Positions 63,577 through 64,000 of a DNA stretch of 64,000 nt are shown piece after piece; the stretch's first letter is position 1, and the number at the start of each line of letters is the position of its first letter. A model generated the notes under the pieces. The model saw nothing but the letters and a program-made list of their open reading frames with translations. It had not been told where the DNA came from and did not search any database. Both the position numbers and the translations under genes were made by a program. The DNA is from Kaistia defluvii (GTDB lineage Bacteria; Pseudomonadota; Alphaproteobacteria; Rhizobiales; Kaistiaceae). The DNA lies in NCBI RefSeq assembly GCF_026343955.1, contig NZ_JAPKNI010000011.1, forward strand, positions 62,001 to 126,000, given 5' to 3'.

Positions 63577-63609
63577 TTGCCGCCACCCAGGCAATCCGGT
63601 GGAGCTGAC

Positions 63610-63786
63610 ATGCACGAGACACGACTGGCCGGGGATGCCCCGGAGACCCCTGTACCGGGTTCGGGACCGCGCGTGATTTCCAGCGACGAACTCCTCAACG
63701 GAACGCGCGAAATCATCATTCGCCATGTCGGCGAAGACTACAGGCTGCGCCTCACCCGGGCCGGCAAGCTCATATTGAACAAGTAG
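63610..63786 (+). CDS. hemP: Hemin uptake protein HemP/HmuP
   Basis: A 58-residue protein of the HemP family. The conserved core is RVISSDELLNGTREIIIRHVGEDYRLRLTRAGKLILNK (C-terminal 38 residues). In Bradyrhizobium HmuP acts with Irr as a co-activator of the receptor gene hmuR. GGAGCTGAC precedes the ATG at 63610. It is the first gene of the plus-strand haem-uptake unit, followed after 8 bases by the start of a haem ABC-transporter binding protein. Confidence 0.88.
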   Translation: MHETRLAGDAPETPVPGSGPRVISSDELLNGTREIIIRHVGEDYRLRLTRAGKLILNK

Positions 63787-63794
63787 ACGGGATC

Positions 63795-64000
63795 ATGATG
63801 AGGCTCTCGCATTCTCCTTCGCCATTCGGCGCCCTCCGCTCGGTCGAGCGCCTGTCGGGCCGCCGCTTCCCGTTCCTGTTCGGGCTCGCCTTCGCCATCG
63901 TCATCACCTGCGGCGCGATCGTGCAGTCGGTCGCGGCCGAGCGGGTGATCGAGGATGCGACCGGCCGCAAGGTCACGATCGGCTCGACCGACCGCATCGT
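63795..64000 (+). CDS. hmuT: Haem ABC transporter substrate-binding protein HmuT (3' end outside window)
   Basis: The first 68 residues of a periplasmic binding protein. An Arg-rich start (MMRLSHSPSPFGALRSVERLSGRRFPF) leads into a hydrophobic signal sequence (LFGLAFAIVITCGAIVQSVAA), then ERVIEDATGRKVTIGSTDRIV, the usual beginning of HmuT-type proteins. The reading frame runs off the window with no stop. Position after hemP supports hmuT, with hmuU and hmuV expected next. Confidence 0.75.
   Translation, partial: MMRLSHSPSPFGALRSVERLSGRRFPFLFGLAFAIVITCGAIVQSVAAERVIEDATGRKVTIGSTDRI

Overview
The window is chromosomal DNA from a high-GC alphaproteobacterium. Several things point to the Hyphomicrobiales (Rhizobiales): the neighbourhood dnaA / rpsT / enoyl-CoA hydratase / mutM | ubiE-ubiB-coaBC / dut, the fabA-fabB-fabI cluster, a RegB/RegA (ActS/ActR) pair, a BigR-type persulfide switch and an hmu haem locus with an Irr-like (ICE) site. 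A Kaistia-like or related genus is possible, but the sequence alone does not settle it. Nearly all of the window is ordinary core genome. I see no prophage, insertion sequence, integron, CRISPR array, tRNA or rRNA.

Layout. 1-4.5 kb: the 3' part of a RimK-type ATP-grasp gene, a SnoaL-like protein, a small membrane protein, gnd and a secreted LprI-like protein. 4.5-14.1 kb: replication and repair genes, all on the minus strand: a rhodanese gene, dnaA, dnaN, recF, a LysE exporter, recQ and gyrB. 14.1-14.8 kb: a non-coding region with a cluster of GANTC (CcrM) sites. 14.8-17.0 kb: rpsT, an enoyl-CoA hydratase and mutM. 17.2-23.4 kb: ubiE-ubiB-coaBC, a DUF4105 membrane protein, dut and cysK. 23.4-24.1 kb: palindromic repeats including a 173-bp tandem duplication. 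24.1-27.7 kb: an SDR and a divergent persulfide-detoxification regulon (sulfur dioxygenase-like MBL | bigR, rhodanese-DUF2892, TauE). 27.7-30 kb: a CDF transporter, a DUF899 protein and a YCII protein. 30-37.7 kb: a nucleoside uptake and salvage operon (BMP-family ABC transporter, cdd, purine nucleoside phosphorylase, deoA).

38-39.6 kb: methylglyoxal synthase and glucokinase. 39.8-42.6 kb: a DUF2442 protein and HrpB helicase. 42.8-45.5 kb: fabA-fabB-fabI. 45.7-48.2 kb: a small secreted protein and the RegB/RegA redox two-component system. 48.4-53.1 kb: a PHA depolymerase fused to a helix-hairpin-helix domain, DUF2852, DUF3597, a YgjP-like metallopeptidase and a TIM-barrel protein. 53.2-57.6 kb: a DnaJ-domain protein, PBP1A and a membrane protein. 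57.7-60.7 kb: polA. 60.8-64 kb: haem uptake (IsdG-like haem oxygenase and TonB receptor on the minus strand; hemP and the start of hmuT on the plus strand).

No wholly new multi-gene system stands out. The most interesting signals are regulatory or architectural: the GANTC cluster upstream of a rhodanese-dnaA pair, phased TTAA/TTAG/TTAC half-sites before dut, an 8-1-8 palindrome beside an Irr-like box in the hmu intergenic region, a PhaR-like site before a PhaZ-HHH fusion, REPIN-like palindromes between and inside operons, and a CoaC domain with serine where the catalytic cysteine is expected.
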